64,000 bases of DNA from Siminovitchia acidinfaciens (GCF_003605385.1 NZ_QYTV02000003.1:186001-250000), one strand, 5' to 3'. Positions 24,015 to 34,279 are shown, counted from the first letter of the stretch. Numbers and translations: made by a program. Notes: generated from the sequence alone by a model not told the origin.

Positions 24015-24746
24015 ATGCTTGATTTATTGAAGTCACATGCTTCTGTACGTAAATATAAGGATGAACCGATTTCCGACGAGACTTTTCATGAATTGCTTCA
24101 TGCTGCACAGCATGCCGCCAGCTCCAATTTCGTCCAGGCTTATTCTGTCGTGAGGGTGAAGGATCCTGTTAAAAGGGATAAACTGGCGGAGCTTTCAAAA
24201 AACCGGAAACAGTATGAATCGGCCGCATTGCCGCTTGTTTTTTGTGCGGATTTAAAAAGACTGGAACATGCAGTGTCCCTTCATGGGAAAGAGATTTTGG
24301 CTGGTGCAACAGAAAGCTTTCTGGTTGCTGTTATTGATACAGCGTTATTTGCCCAAAACTTTGTTGTTGCGGCAGAATCAAAAGGATTTGGTATCTGCTA
24401 TATCGGAGGAGTCCGAAATAACCCGGAGACAATCAGTGAACTGTTGGAGTTACCTGATCATGTCATCCCGTTGTTTGGCATGACAGTCGGAGTTCCCGAA
24501 GAAACGAATGAAGTGAAGCCGCGTCTCCCGGTTGAAGCCATTTTGCATGAAGATACATACGATGAAAGTAAATATGATGAAATTCTTACAAAATATGATT
24601 CCGTCATGGAAGAGTATTACCGCAGCCGTACCGCCAACAATAAAAACAGCGGATGGACAGATGTCATGGCCGCGTTTTTGTCGGAACCGCGCAGGACTTA
24701 TATGCTGGATTTTCTGCAGTCGAAAGGTTTTCTGAAAGACACATAA
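24015..24746 (+). CDS. NfsA/NfrA-type FMN oxidoreductase
   Basis: 243 residues. Nitroreductase fold, FRP/NfsA subgroup: RKYKDEPI (FMN phosphate contacts), HAASSNFVQAYSVV, the DTALFAQNFVVAAESKGFGICYIGGVRNN block and a C-terminal SGWTDVMAAFLSEPRRTYMLDFLQSKGF arm used in dimerisation. B. subtilis relatives NfrA1 and YcnD reduce FMN, nitro compounds or quinones with NADPH. GAAAGGAAG precedes ATG 24015. A terminator follows. Confidence 0.88.
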   Translation: MLDLLKSHASVRKYKDEPISDETFHELLHAAQHAASSNFVQAYSVVRVKDPVKRDKLAELSKNRKQYESAALPLVFCADLKRLEHAVSLHGKEILAGATESFLVAVIDTALFAQNFVVAAESKGFGICYIGGVRNNPETISELLELPDHVIPLFGMTVGVPEETNEVKPRLPVEAILHEDTYDESKYDEILTKYDSVMEEYYRSRTANNKNSGWTDVMAAFLSEPRRTYMLDFLQSKGFLKDT

Positions 24747-24754
24747 TACTTACC

Positions 24755-24787
24755 ATCCCAGTCTAATTAATGGCTGGGATTTTTTTA
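24755..24787 (+). terminator. Terminator after the oxidoreductase gene
   Basis: Seven-base stem ATCCCAG/CTGGGAT (24755-24761 with 24774-24780), then six T. Confidence 0.85.
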
Positions 24788-24979
24788 TGTCTAGAAATAA
24801 TTTTTAAAGGAAATCACCTTATATTTGTCGTGAATTTTTAATATGTCAGCGTTTTTTTTGCAGCACTTTTTAACATCGTAAACTTTCAAATATATTATCG
24901 TTTTATTTGTAGAAATATAGGGATTATTGAATGCGAAATACAATATTTTTGTCAAAAACCTAGGAATTTTGTCGCAATT

Positions 24980-24988
24980 TGTTATAAT
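24980..24988 (+). promoter_or_regulatory. Extended -10 promoter of the riboswitch leader
   Basis: TGTTATAAT, an extended -10 element, lies about 30 bases upstream of the riboswitch core. No good -35 is seen. Confidence 0.5.
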
Positions 24989-25011
24989 GACTTTTATAAT
25001 TATCTATTTTA

Positions 25012-25098
25012 TTCCAGATAAAGGCAAACTTGTTGAAAAATAAGGACGCAAAGCTTCGGACCTAAGGCTTTTTGCTATGGTGGCCGAGTTACCAAAGG
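25012..25098 (+). promoter_or_regulatory. Class I cyclic-di-GMP riboswitch (GEMM-I)
   Basis: The core shows AGGCAAAC (25022-25029), the conserved GGACGCAAAGC (25043-25053) and CGGACCTAAGGC, with the second helix closed by GCTATGGTGGCCGAGTTACC (25074-25093). These are the GEMM-I hallmarks: P1b purine motif, A-rich linker and tetraloop receptor. It senses cyclic-di-GMP and sits before a terminator and a cyclic-di-GMP phosphodiesterase gene, giving a feedback loop. Confidence 0.92.
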
Positions 25099-25113
25099 AA
25101 ATTGGACACTAGA

Positions 25114-25149
25114 GGTGGGCCCAGTTTTCCCTGGGCCTGCCCTTTTTTT
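25114..25149 (+). terminator. Riboswitch expression platform terminator
   Basis: GC-rich stem with arms 25114-25124 and 25131-25141, loop TTTTCC, followed by seven T. It would control read-through into the EAL gene. Confidence 0.88.
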
Positions 25150-25169
25150 GTGAAGGGAGGTATAAACAA

Positions 25170-25898
25170 TTGTCAATAAGCCGCTTTATTGAATTGGAAC
25201 AGTTTTATCATTTTTATCAACCGATTTTTGATATAAATAATGGGATTAAAATTGGCCATGAAATGCTATTAAGGTCGGATATTTATCCAAATCCAGAGAT
25301 ACCTTTTCATTTGGCCAAAAAAGAGGATCAGCTTTATGAATTGGATTCACGGTCAATTCGTAAAGCTATTTCCAGCTATCATACGGCAGGTTTATCGAGT
25401 GAAATTGGGATTTTGTTTGTAAATATTTACCCGTCGTCGATTTTAAATCCCAACTTTCCCTCATTTATCAACCAAATTGTTGCTGGTAATAATGTGGAAA
25501 GTCAGCGATTGGTATTGGAACTATCTGAATCAGAGATAATTGAAGACATGAAATGCTTGAAAAAACAGATATCGAGACTTAAAAAGGACGGATTTTTAAT
25601 TGCATTAGATGATATTGGGAAAGGCTACTCATGTATTCAATCAATTATTGAACTTGAAGCCGATTATCTAAAATTGGATCGTTACTTTGCACAAGATTTA
25701 CATATATCCAAAAAAAAGCAGGAGTTCATCTTTCATTTAAAGAAATTTTGTGAGAATACAAGAAGTCAGCTTATTCTAGAGGGAGTAGAATTGGAAGAGG
25801 AATTAGAGGTGGCAAAAGCTTTGGGTATTTCAGTTGCTCAGGGATATTTTCTAGGAAAACCCGCTTTGTTAAAGAGATCTTTCTCTAAGACCCAATAA
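25170..25898 (+). CDS. Stand-alone EAL-domain cyclic-di-GMP phosphodiesterase
   Basis: 242 residues, essentially only an EAL domain. The signature is E31-M-L rather than E-A-L, but metal and catalytic residues seem intact: Asn85 (FVNIYPSS), Glu117 (LELSE), Asp147-Asp148 (ALDDIGKG), Lys168 (LKLD), Glu204 (LEGVE) and Gln224 (QGYFLGKP). It should hydrolyse cyclic-di-GMP in the cytoplasm. TTG 25170 is chosen by the GGGAGG site. The GEMM-I riboswitch and terminator upstream imply that its expression depends on its own substrate. A small partner gene follows 20 bases later. Confidence 0.9.
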   Translation: MSISRFIELEQFYHFYQPIFDINNGIKIGHEMLLRSDIYPNPEIPFHLAKKEDQLYELDSRSIRKAISSYHTAGLSSEIGILFVNIYPSSILNPNFPSFINQIVAGNNVESQRLVLELSESEIIEDMKCLKKQISRLKKDGFLIALDDIGKGYSCIQSIIELEADYLKLDRYFAQDLHISKKKQEFIFHLKKFCENTRSQLILEGVELEEELEVAKALGISVAQGYFLGKPALLKRSFSKTQ

Positions 25899-25918
25899 GG
25901 TATCAAGGAGTATTACAG

Positions 25919-26251
25919 ATGTCAGCAATACAAGAATTTAGCAGGTATGATATACTCTTTTCTCAATTCCCATATCGAGTTAACTCTACTGCAGAGTATG
26001 ATTCGTTAATAAGAGTATTTCAATTTTTATATGAAAACACCAACATTAACCATCTCGTTTTTTTAAGAGAAGATACGTTGGTTCAGTATCTTAAATATCA
26101 CAAATCAAAGCAATTTAAGTTAATTTCTTTTACACAGGCAATACATGATTTAAAAATTTTTATTGCTTATCTAAAGAATAACAAAAGAATCAACAAAGAG
26201 TTAAAACTTGATTTGTCATTAAAAAATTATAACTTCTGGAGAAATTTATAG
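25919..26251 (+). CDS. Hypothetical protein co-transcribed with the EAL gene
   Basis: 110 residues behind AAGGAGTATT. A soluble, helix-rich, aromatic protein (SRYDILFSQFPYRVNS, then RVFQFLYENTNINHLVFLRED) with a basic C-terminus. No family is recognised. Its place 20 bases after the EAL gene and before one shared terminator makes it part of the riboswitch-controlled unit and a candidate partner or target of cyclic-di-GMP signalling. Confidence 0.6.
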   Translation: MSAIQEFSRYDILFSQFPYRVNSTAEYDSLIRVFQFLYENTNINHLVFLREDTLVQYLKYHKSKQFKLISFTQAIHDLKIFIAYLKNNKRINKELKLDLSLKNYNFWRNL

Positions 26252-26309
26252 AACAAGCTTGAAATATAAACTCTAGATTTTCGAAATTCTCTAACTAATA
26301 ATGAAAAAA

Positions 26310-26339
26310 ATCTCAGCCTAAACAGGCTGGGTTTTTTTG
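26310..26339 (+). terminator. Terminator of the EAL operon
   Basis: Stem CAGCCT/AGGCTG (26314-26319 with 26324-26329), loop AAAC, then seven T. Confidence 0.8.
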
Positions 26340-26388
26340 TGTGAAACTTTTTCACTATTTAAAAATGAGAAGTATTTAAAACTCTTTA

Positions 26389-26415
26389 TAAAGATTACCG
26401 CAAATTAACCGATAT
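26389..26415 (+). promoter_or_regulatory. Sigma-D-type promoter of hemAT
   Basis: TAAA (26389-26392), 15 bases, ACCGATAT (26408-26415); the B. subtilis sigma-D consensus is TAAA-N15-GCCGATAT. One mismatch. Confidence 0.75.
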
Positions 26416-26516
26416 ATAAGATTGTAGATAAATTTAGTGTGAAAAATGGGTTAAAAGTCCTGTTATTAAAAAAGGTAAATACTTTGTAGAGCAATCGGTT
26501 AAGAGGAGGAAGTTAC

Positions 26517-27818
26517 GTGGGCTTTTTTGGAATGGGCAAGTCGAGCAAGAGAATTGAAGAAGGACAAAACGGGACAAGAAGTGGGAAAGTAGAAATAATG
26601 ATAGAGGATTCTTCCATACTAGATAAAATGAATATGATTCAACTTACGGAAAAAGATATGAAGATCCTTAAAGGCATTCAACCAATTATTGAAACAAATA
26701 TCGTAGAGATAGTGGAAAGCTTTTATTCCGTCATTATGAAGGTACAAAACCTAAAAGGTATCATCGATAAACACAGTACTGTCGAGAGACTTAAAAAAAC
26801 TTTGAGAGTTCATATAATAGAGATGTTCGACGGAAAAATAGACCAAAGCTTTATAAACAAACGATTAAAGATTGCTTATGTCCACTACGTCATCGGGCTG
26901 GAGCCAGCATGGTATATGGGGGCGTTTCAACATATCAATGACACGATCACTCGCCTTGTCTTTAATGGAATAAAAGACAAACGAAAATTACAAACTGTAC
27001 TTTCTTCAGTGAATAAAATTTTAAGCTTCGAGCAGCAGATTGTTCTGGAGGCATACGACCGTGAGAATATGAAGAAATTGAATACCCAGTTTGAAGAGGG
27101 GAAGGTCTACCTCAAGAACCAAATGACTTCTGTTAGTGAGGGGCTAGTTGCCTTGGCCGAACAAACTCAAGCGTCAGTTGTCACCTTAAGCACAAATATC
27201 CGTGAGGTGAATCAAACGACAACAGAGAGCAATGAACAGGCCATTCAGGCAAAAAAATATGCAGACGACGGCCAAAATAAGTTAAAGGAACTGTTGGAAA
27301 AAATCAGCGTCATGGACAAATATTCAAGAGACATGATTGAAAGCATCCATCGCTTGGGTGAATCTTCCGATCAGATTTCAAGCGTAATTCACATTGTTCA
27401 GGATATAGCCGAACAGACAAATATTTTGGCATTGAATTCCGCCATAGAAGCGGCAAGAGCCGGGGAACATGGGAGGGGCTTTGCTGTACTTTCTCAAGAA
27501 GTTCAAAGCTTGGCAGAACAAACCAAAAATTCCATCTCACAAATACATGAGCTGATTTCCAATTCAAACCTGTATAAAGAGCAGGTGATAGAGTCGTTAA
27601 AGCATGTGGAAGAGGCGCTCATGTCTGGAATCTCCACTTCCGAACACACAGATAAGGCATTTCAGAATATTGCCGGATCCATCCAGCAAAACAGCATGAC
27701 GATTATGAAAGTGCAGGAACAAATGGACCAGCTTGTTGCTGTTGTCAATGAAATTGAAAATGCTTCGGCCGTAGTTACGACATCAGCTGAGCAATTGAAT
27801 GAAGCCGCGATGGCGTAG
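26517..27818 (+). CDS. hemAT: HemAT, haem-based oxygen-sensing chemoreceptor
   Basis: 433 residues (B. subtilis HemAT is 432). No membrane segment. The N-terminal globin domain carries Tyr70 and proximal His123 (KIAYVHYVIGLEPAWYMGAF), the same numbers as in B. subtilis, and Trp132. The C-terminal MCP signalling domain has the hairpin tip [29 protein letters not shown]. It binds oxygen and signals to CheA for aerotaxis. GTG 26517 follows GAGGAGG. A sigma-D promoter is upstream and a short hairpin terminator is near 27860-27879. It is the first gene of the chemosensory region. Confidence 0.95.
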   Translation: MGFFGMGKSSKRIEEGQNGTRSGKVEIMIEDSSILDKMNMIQLTEKDMKILKGIQPIIETNIVEIVESFYSVIMKVQNLKGIIDKHSTVERLKKTLRVHIIEMFDGKIDQSFINKRLKIAYVHYVIGLEPAWYMGAFQHINDTITRLVFNGIKDKRKLQTVLSSVNKILSFEQQIVLEAYDRENMKKLNTQFEEGKVYLKNQMTSVSEGLVALAEQTQASVVTLSTNIREVNQTTTESNEQAIQAKKYADDGQNKLKELLEKISVMDKYSRDMIESIHRLGESSDQISSVIHIVQDIAEQTNILALNSAIEAARAGEHGRGFAVLSQEVQSLAEQTKNSISQIHELISNSNLYKEQVIESLKHVEEALMSGISTSEHTDKAFQNIAGSIQQNSMTIMKVQEQMDQLVAVVNEIENASAVVTTSAEQLNEAAMA

Positions 27819-27859
27819 CTTTCCTTTGTAAAAATGACACTTGCTTTACACGTCCTTAT

Positions 27860-27879
27860 ACCCCTTTTTGGGGTCTTTT
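27860..27879 (+). terminator. Terminator after hemAT
   Basis: Short stem ACCCC/GGGGT followed by CTTTTTAT. Confidence 0.55.
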
Positions 27880-27984
27880 TATGAAGCGCCCGAAATTACT
27901 CAAATTGACCTTTCACTCCCAGCAAATTATTAATATAGGATATTAACAGTATTTGGCGGATAAGATTTTATTTGTTAGCTATTT

Positions 27985-28230
27985 TGACAGTGATTTGACC
28001 GAGACATCAGATATTCATACGAAGGAATAAATGGAATTAGTAATATCGATTAACAGAATGATCATTAACTTAAGAAGAATAATCAGAAATATACTAAGTG
28101 CAACCGAATTCTGTCAGCGTTTTCTGAGCGGTGGTCGGTGAGGATTTAATTGCGAGTGCAAGCGTTATCCAGACGATGAATAAATTTTATCGAGAGCTGC
28201 CGGGAGTATTCGATTGGAAGAAGTGCTGAG
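27985..28230 (+). pseudogene. Decayed chemoreceptor fragment (HAMP to signalling domain)
   Basis: Translation with stops and frameshifts gives DSDLTETSDIHTKE, a stop, then INRMIINLRRIIRNILSATE and later QTMNKFYRELPG-like sequence. These match the HAMP end and first signalling helices of the five intact receptors nearby ([37 protein letters not shown]). The ectodomain and C-terminus are missing. It marks loss of a sixth receptor gene. Confidence 0.8.
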
Positions 28231-28437
28231 ACTTATTTAAAGCATTGCCGTCTAATAGAAAAAGCTGCGGCAAACTGTTAGGTAACTGGCTCTACTTCTC
28301 TGAACCTAAATAGTTTGGCGAAGATTTGATGTATCTGTGGCAACTTATGAATTGACGTAAGAATTAATTGATATACTTTCGATCTAGTTGCAGTGAACAA
28401 AATAGCCAGAAGAATAATAAACAAAAGGATGATAAAA

Positions 28438-30039
28438 ATGCGTTGGTTCATCAATAGAAAGACTTCATTTAAATTATTATCGTCTTTTATTTTAGTTGCG
28501 GTCATACTTGCATCTGTATGTACTTATGCAATGACGAACATGAAGAAAATTAATGAAAATGTTGGTAGTCTATTTATTGGATCAATCATTCCAATGGAAA
28601 ATCTGAATCAATCGAAATTTGAACTTCAGAAATTACGAATTGTCTGGTATGAAATAGTTTTGTCCGATTCTAAGGTTGACAATAAAGCGAAACTGGAAGA
28701 AGTTAAAGAGCTCAGGCAGGATGCCATAAAAAATTTCAAACTATACACTGATTCATATCTGGGATATGGAGAGGCTGCAGAGCGAGAGGCACAAGAAATC
28801 TATGATCAGTTCTCCTCAGATTTTGAGGCATACAATAAATTGTATGACGAGGCAATCCGGTCAGTTGCCGCTGACCGAAGTAGCTTTCAACAATTGGACC
28901 TGGAATTAATCGAGCAAAATGAACGGTTAATTAACCATATCGACGAAATTTGGGCGGTTGACATGTCAATGTCTGAAGAAGAGTACCATGACTCAGAGAA
29001 TATGTATTCCATTTCATTAATAGTAATGATTACTGTCACGATATTAACATTAGCTATTTGTATTGCACTTGGGCTCCTGCTGACAAGAGTCATTGCACGT
29101 CCGCTTAATGAAATGGCCGAATTGATGGAGAAAGTAGCTGATGGAGATCTCACTGAAACAGCGGATATCCGGTCTCAAGATGAAGTCGGCATATTGGCTC
29201 AGTCCGTCAACCGGATGATCGCCAATTTAAAAGGTATGATAAAAAGCATTTCAAGTGCGGCTGAAAATCTGTCCGCGTCTTCGGAACAGGTGTCTGCAAG
29301 CACAGAAGAGATAGCGAGTGCCAGCGCCAATCAGGCAACATCAGCCCAAACTATGAATGAGCTGTTCCGTGAGCTCTCGGAAGCAATCAATGCTGTTGCT
29401 CAAAACACGGAGCAGGCCGCGGAGCTTTCAAACAAGACAATTCAAATTGCACAAGAAGGTGAAAAAGTAGTGCTTTCTTCTGTAGAAGGCGCGAATCTCG
29501 TTGGCGATCAGATGTCTAGTTTGCAGGAGGATTCCAGCAGAATCGGGGAAATCGTCGAAGTGATTGATGACATTGCGGATCAGACGAATCTCTTGGCTTT
29601 AAATGCGGCCATCGAAGCTGCACGCGCTGGAGAGCAGGGGCGCGGTTTTGCCGTGGTGGCAGACGAAGTCCGCAAACTTGCCGAAAGAAGCGGCGAAGCG
29701 ACAAAACAAATCACTACAATTATCAAGGAAATGCAGGAAGCTACAGTTTTAAGTGTCAAGTCAGTGGAAGAAGGAGCTTCATTAACTAAGCAGTCAGGAG
29801 AAGCCTTTGAACATATCATTCAGATGATCAATGAAACGGGCAACAAAGTGACGGAAATTGCCAGCGCCAGCGAAGAACAGGCAGCACAATCGGCAGAAGT
29901 GCTGACATTCATCGAAAGCATTTCCGCTGCTACCGAGGAAGCGACAGCAAGCAGTGAAGAAACAGCTGCTACATCCCAAAACCTCATAGAATTGGCCGAG
30001 GAGCTAAATACAACTGTTGCCGTCTTTAAATTAACGTAA
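28438..30039 (+). CDS. Methyl-accepting chemotaxis protein 1
   Basis: 533 residues from ATG 28438 behind AAAGGATGA; this start matches that of the paralogue at 30722. Two membrane helices (about 12-32 and 191-214) bracket a 160-residue extracellular four-helix-bundle domain rich in charged residues; HAMP at about 215-267; signalling domain to the end with the tip [40 protein letters not shown]. No CheR-tethering pentapeptide at the C-terminus. The ligand is unknown; the ectodomain is closest to that of the next receptor (DRSSFQQ, KTSFKLL shared). It would signal through the CheW/CheA proteins encoded nearby. Confidence 0.92.
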   Translation: MRWFINRKTSFKLLSSFILVAVILASVCTYAMTNMKKINENVGSLFIGSIIPMENLNQSKFELQKLRIVWYEIVLSDSKVDNKAKLEEVKELRQDAIKNFKLYTDSYLGYGEAAEREAQEIYDQFSSDFEAYNKLYDEAIRSVAADRSSFQQLDLELIEQNERLINHIDEIWAVDMSMSEEEYHDSENMYSISLIVMITVTILTLAICIALGLLLTRVIARPLNEMAELMEKVADGDLTETADIRSQDEVGILAQSVNRMIANLKGMIKSISSAAENLSASSEQVSASTEEIASASANQATSAQTMNELFRELSEAINAVAQNTEQAAELSNKTIQIAQEGEKVVLSSVEGANLVGDQMSSLQEDSSRIGEIVEVIDDIADQTNLLALNAAIEAARAGEQGRGFAVVADEVRKLAERSGEATKQITTIIKEMQEATVLSVKSVEEGASLTKQSGEAFEHIIQMINETGNKVTEIASASEEQAAQSAEVLTFIESISAATEEATASSEETAATSQNLIELAEELNTTVAVFKLT

Positions 30040-30182
30040 TTTGTAAGATTATTTACCTGTTTACTTGCAACTTTTGACTAAAAGCTTACTGCATTGCTTG
30101 CTTACTACTAAAGTAGCGTTGATAAGGGAGAAAACATTTTTTAAAAACTTAAAACGTTAAATGGTCAGCCAAAACTTTCAAT

Positions 30183-30386
30183 TAGGAAACAAAGTTACAG
30201 GAATTGCCAGTGCCAGTGAGGAACAGGCCGCTAATTCGGAGTAGGTGAAAACGATTATTGAATGCATCGCCGCTGCAACGGTAAAAAACAATAGCAAGCA
30301 GTGAAGAAATAACCTCCCTTGCGGAAAACTTGGTAAAATTGACCGATGAGCTGAACATGTCAGTGGCTTCATTCAAGGTAAATTAA
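30183..30386 (+). pseudogene. Decayed chemoreceptor C-terminus
   Basis: Reads [19 protein letters not shown], stop TAG, VKTIIECIAAATVKNN, frameshift, SSEEITSLAENLVKLTDELN and a normal ending VASFKVN plus stop. This is the last about 70 residues of a receptor like its neighbours ([18 protein letters not shown]). A perfect terminator hairpin is still present just after it. The rest of the gene is gone. Confidence 0.85.
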
Positions 30387-30399
30387 ATAAATATATACG

Positions 30400-30431
30400 A
30401 AAGCACCGGCTTTTTGCCGGTGCTTTGTTTT
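30400..30431 (+). terminator. Terminator retained by the receptor relic
   Basis: Eleven-base perfect stem AAAGCACCGGC/GCCGGTGCTTT, loop TTTTT, then GTTTTT. Confidence 0.85.
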
Positions 30432-30477
30432 TGAGGTTTTTTAGACAAAAGCTTTTCATATTATTAGTATCATCTAT

Positions 30478-30505
30478 TAAAAACAAATGAACTTTATCCG
30501 ATAAA
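30478..30505 (+). promoter_or_regulatory. Sigma-D-type promoter of receptor 2
   Basis: TAAA (30478-30481), 15 bases, TCCGATAA (30497-30504). It lies about 220 bases before the start codon, giving a long leader. Confidence 0.7.
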
Positions 30506-30721
30506 AAAAATAGTAGTAAGGACATTTCTTAAGATATACTATTTTTACAAATATTAACAAATTATGAAATCGGCAGATTGAAGAGAAACCATGATTATCG
30601 AAAGCGGAATTGTTCTACTATTTGAAAATGTAGTAAAAAAGAGGAGGTTGTTTATTAACGCTAAAAATTTAAAGAATCTAATGGATTTAACCAAAAAGGA
30701 TAATAAAGGGGATATTGTAAT

Positions 30722-32323
30722 ATGCGTTGGTTCCTTAATAGAAAAACGTCATTCAAATTGTTATCAGCTTTCATATTAATTGCTGTGATACTTGCCGGTG
30801 TAAGTACATATGCAATGTTAAACATGAAGCAACTTCGTGGAAATGTCTGGATGACATATGAAAAAACATTAGTGCCCATGAGTCATCTTACTCAAGCCCA
30901 GATTGATCTTTACAAATTAGAAATTCTTTGGCAAGATATTGCATTGTCTGAGTCGAAGTCGGACAATAAAGGAAAATTAGAACAGATAAAGACTCTGAGG
31001 CAGGACATTGAAAAAAATGTCAACATTTACGCCGATGTATATTTGGATTTCGGCGAGGAGATACAGCAGGAGGGAGAAAGATTTCGCAAGGAGTTTACCT
31101 TAAATTTTAATTATTATAATAAAGTATATGATGAAGCAATCAAATCAGTTTCTGCCGATCGAAGCAGTTTTCAGCAAAGGGATGGTGAATTAAGTAAATT
31201 ACATGAAGGGGTAGCCAAATATATTGAAGAGATCAAGGCCGTTGATATGGAAATCAATGGAGAAGAATACATTGCTACAGGGAAGGCCTATTCCATGTCA
31301 ACAATCATTTTGATCATTATTTCAATACTGACTTTTGCCATTTGTATCGCGTTTGGGGTCTTGCTCACTAGGACCATTGCCCGTCCGGTAAATGAAATGA
31401 AAAATCTGATGGAGAAAGTGGCGGAAGGGGACTTGACTGAAACTGCTAATATCCAGACGAAAGATGAAATTGGCATACTGGCCCAATCCTTCAATACAAT
31501 GGTTTTGAATATGAGAGCCACGGTCCAAAATATATTGGGTGCAGCTGAAAACCTGTCTGCTTCTTCCGAACAGGTATCTGCCAGCACAGATGAAATCGCC
31601 AGCGCCAGTGCCAATCAGGCAAATGCCGCCCAGACGATGAATGAGCTGTTCAGTGAGTTATCAGAAGCTATCCATGCAGTCGCGCAAAATACGGAGCAGG
31701 CGGCAGAACTCTCGAACAAGACGATCCAGCTTGCGCAGGACGGTGAAAAAGTGGTGCTATCTTCCGTAGATGGAGCCAATGTTGTCAGCGAACAGATGGC
31801 AAGATTGGAAGAGGATTCCAATAGAATTGGTGAGATCATCGAGGTGATTGATGACATAGCAGACCAGACGAATCTTTTGGCCTTGAATGCTGCAATCGAA
31901 GCGGCTCGGGCTGGAGAACAAGGAAGAGGCTTCGCAGTAGTGGCAGATGAAGTGCGAAAGCTGGCAGAACGAAGCGGAGAAGCGACGAAACAGATTACTA
32001 CAATTATTAAAGGGATGCAGGAAAATACGGCAAAAAGTGTGGAATCCGTTCAGGAGGGACTGGTATATACGAAACAGTCTGGTGAAGCCTTTGAAAATAT
32101 CATTACCATGGTGAATGATACTGGAAACAAGGTTACTGAGATTGCAGGCGCTAGCGAAGAGCAGGCGGCGCAATCTGCCGAAGTGATGACATTCATTGAA
32201 AGCATTTCCGCTGCGACAGAGGAAGCATCAGCAAGTAGTGAGGAAACAGCAACTACTGCCAATGCCCTAACAGAATTAGCCGAAGAGTTAAATGCTTCGG
32301 TTTCTACATTTAAATTGACATAA
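30722..32323 (+). CDS. Methyl-accepting chemotaxis protein 2
   Basis: 533 residues from ATG 30722 (AAAGGGG upstream). Its N-terminus [32 protein letters not shown] closely matches receptor 1, as does the DRSSFQQ region of the ectodomain, so the two arose by duplication and may sense related ligands. Two membrane helices, four-helix ectodomain, HAMP with MEKVAEGDLTETANI, and the signalling domain. A terminator follows, and it has its own sigma-D promoter, so it is monocistronic. Confidence 0.93.
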   Translation: MRWFLNRKTSFKLLSAFILIAVILAGVSTYAMLNMKQLRGNVWMTYEKTLVPMSHLTQAQIDLYKLEILWQDIALSESKSDNKGKLEQIKTLRQDIEKNVNIYADVYLDFGEEIQQEGERFRKEFTLNFNYYNKVYDEAIKSVSADRSSFQQRDGELSKLHEGVAKYIEEIKAVDMEINGEEYIATGKAYSMSTIILIIISILTFAICIAFGVLLTRTIARPVNEMKNLMEKVAEGDLTETANIQTKDEIGILAQSFNTMVLNMRATVQNILGAAENLSASSEQVSASTDEIASASANQANAAQTMNELFSELSEAIHAVAQNTEQAAELSNKTIQLAQDGEKVVLSSVDGANVVSEQMARLEEDSNRIGEIIEVIDDIADQTNLLALNAAIEAARAGEQGRGFAVVADEVRKLAERSGEATKQITTIIKGMQENTAKSVESVQEGLVYTKQSGEAFENIITMVNDTGNKVTEIAGASEEQAAQSAEVMTFIESISAATEEASASSEETATTANALTELAEELNASVSTFKLT

Positions 32324-32338
32324 TCAGTTTGGTTTACC

Positions 32339-32373
32339 AAAGCTCTGGTCATTAGACCAGGGCTTTTTCTTTT
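32339..32373 (+). terminator. Terminator after receptor 2
   Basis: Stem of about 12 pairs (32339-32350 with 32355-32366, G-T tolerated), loop ATTA, followed by T-rich bases. Confidence 0.85.
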
Positions 32374-32399
32374 TGTAAAAATTATTCCTTATGCCGTCT

Positions 32400-32425
32400 T
32401 AAAAAACATAATCATCTGCCGATAA
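32400..32425 (+). promoter_or_regulatory. Sigma-D-type promoter of receptor 3
   Basis: TAAA (32400-32403), 14 bases, GCCGATAA (32418-32425). The leader to the start codon is about 250 bases, with a small hairpin near 32617-32634 and no gene. Confidence 0.75.
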
Positions 32426-32680
32426 AAACATAGTTGGACATAGATTGGTGAAAAAGCATCTGAAAAATCCCAGTTTTATCCAAATGCAATTAGTTGAACA
32501 ACCATGATTAATGCAACATTCTGCAATACTTTAATCATTTTTGCAAAATGGTATTTTTCATGACTAAGTTCATGTTTATTGAAAGAAGGTGTTTCTTAAT
32601 ATTCGCTTGCCTGATTCCAGATTCTGGGAATCTAGTTACATAAGCATCAAGATTAATAAACTTAAAGGAAGGGTTTAATA

Positions 32681-34279
32681 TTGAAATTATTAAGTTGGTT
32701 TTACAACCTTAAAACAGCAAACAAGTTAATTGGAGCTTTTGTTTTTGTCGCCATCCTCCAAATATGTGTAGGATTATTCGCATTATCCAACATGGGGAAA
32801 TTAAATAATGGTGTGAATAGTATGTATACCGACAGGTTGCAACCTATTCAAAATATGACGGAAGTAAGGGGCGGTTTCTTAAACTTAAGAGTTATTTTAC
32901 GGGAGATGTACATAAGAAAATCTGTCAAAGAAAGAGATAATTTGATTGAGAGTACAAAGACTGTACGTACAGAAATAGCTGAATATATTGAGGCGTATAA
33001 AAAGGGAGATCTTTCTAACGGGCAAGAAAAGCTGTTGGAAAGCTTTGCACCTGTGTGGGACGAATATAATAAGTCTTTTGAGGAATCTTATCAATTAATC
33101 AAAAGTGGTAAGGATGAAGAGTATTTACAATTTATGGATGGGGATTGGCTTGTCCAAGCAAATGAGCTAAATAGCATTATAAATGAATTGATTAATCTAG
33201 AGACGGCCGAAGCGGAAAATGCAATTAAAGATGCAGAGGATATGTACACAGTTTCACAAATCATTATGATTTCCGTGATTGTATTCACATTCATTTTATG
33301 TGTTGCTTTTGGACTGTTTATATCCAGGATCATTGCCCGGCCGCTTTCTCGAGTGACTGACCTTGTGGAAAAGGTCGCAGATGGAGACCTGACGGAAACG
33401 GCAGACATTTATACGAAAGATGAAGTGGGCGTACTGGCTCAATCCGTTAATACGATGGTGTTAAATTTAAGGGCAACGGTGCAAAATATTCAGAGTGCGG
33501 CTGAAAATCTATCTGCATCATCCGAACAGGTTTCAGCAAGTACAGAGGAAATTGCCAGCGCAAGTTCAAATCAGGCGAACGCCGCTCAAACGATGAATGA
33601 GCTGTTTAGGGAATTGTCCGATGCAATCAATGCTGTCGCACAAAATACAGAGATTGCAGCAGAACTTGCGAATAAAACAATTCAAATTGCACAGGATGGG
33701 GAGAAAGTGGTCTTGTCTTCCGTAGATGGTGCCAATGTTGTCAGCGAGCAGATATCCCGGTTGGAAGAAGATTCCAATAGAATCGGTGAAATCATCGAGG
33801 TGATTGATGATATAGCGGATCAGACGAATCTGTTGGCGCTCAATGCAGCAATTGAAGCAGCCCGAGCAGGAGAACAGGGACGAGGTTTTGCTGTTGTGGC
33901 CGACGAAGTGCGGAAACTGGCGGAACGCAGCGGGGAAGCGACGAAGCAAATTACAACAATTATCAAGGGTATGCAGGAAAATACTGCGCTCAGTGTCAAA
34001 TCGGTTCAGGAAGGGCTTGTCTTTACGCAGCAATCAGGTGAAGCCTTTGAAAATATCATTCATATGGTGAATGATACAGGCAATAAAGTGACGGAAATTG
34101 CCGGCGCCAGCGAGGAACAGGCGGCTCAGTCGGAAGAAGTGCTGACGTTCATCGAAAGCATTTCCGCTGCTACGGAAGAAGCAACTGCAAGCAGTGAAGA
34201 AACAGCGTCAACAGCACATACGCTGACCGATTTGGCAGAGGAATTAAACGCGTCGGTAGCTGCTTTTAAAATAAACTAA
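32681..34279 (+). CDS. Methyl-accepting chemotaxis protein 3
   Basis: 532 residues from TTG 32681 (AAGGAAGGG upstream). The N-terminal helix and ectodomain differ from receptors 1 and 2 and resemble receptors 4 and 5 (FxNLKTxxKLxxxF, NMGKLN, then [11 protein letters not shown]). Ectodomain is a four-helix bundle of about 150 residues between membrane helices at about 15-33 and 190-212. [19 protein letters not shown]-type and a signalling domain nearly identical to receptor 4. Own sigma-D promoter and own terminator. Confidence 0.93.
   Translation: MKLLSWFYNLKTANKLIGAFVFVAILQICVGLFALSNMGKLNNGVNSMYTDRLQPIQNMTEVRGGFLNLRVILREMYIRKSVKERDNLIESTKTVRTEIAEYIEAYKKGDLSNGQEKLLESFAPVWDEYNKSFEESYQLIKSGKDEEYLQFMDGDWLVQANELNSIINELINLETAEAENAIKDAEDMYTVSQIIMISVIVFTFILCVAFGLFISRIIARPLSRVTDLVEKVADGDLTETADIYTKDEVGVLAQSVNTMVLNLRATVQNIQSAAENLSASSEQVSASTEEIASASSNQANAAQTMNELFRELSDAINAVAQNTEIAAELANKTIQIAQDGEKVVLSSVDGANVVSEQISRLEEDSNRIGEIIEVIDDIADQTNLLALNAAIEAARAGEQGRGFAVVADEVRKLAERSGEATKQITTIIKGMQENTALSVKSVQEGLVFTQQSGEAFENIIHMVNDTGNKVTEIAGASEEQAAQSEEVLTFIESISAATEEATASSEETASTAHTLTDLAEELNASVAAFKIN

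Noticed and set aside
30591-30779. 62-codon frame upstream of receptor 2
   Set aside because: It overlaps the receptor start in another frame, covers the leader and has no ribosome site or protein-like composition.
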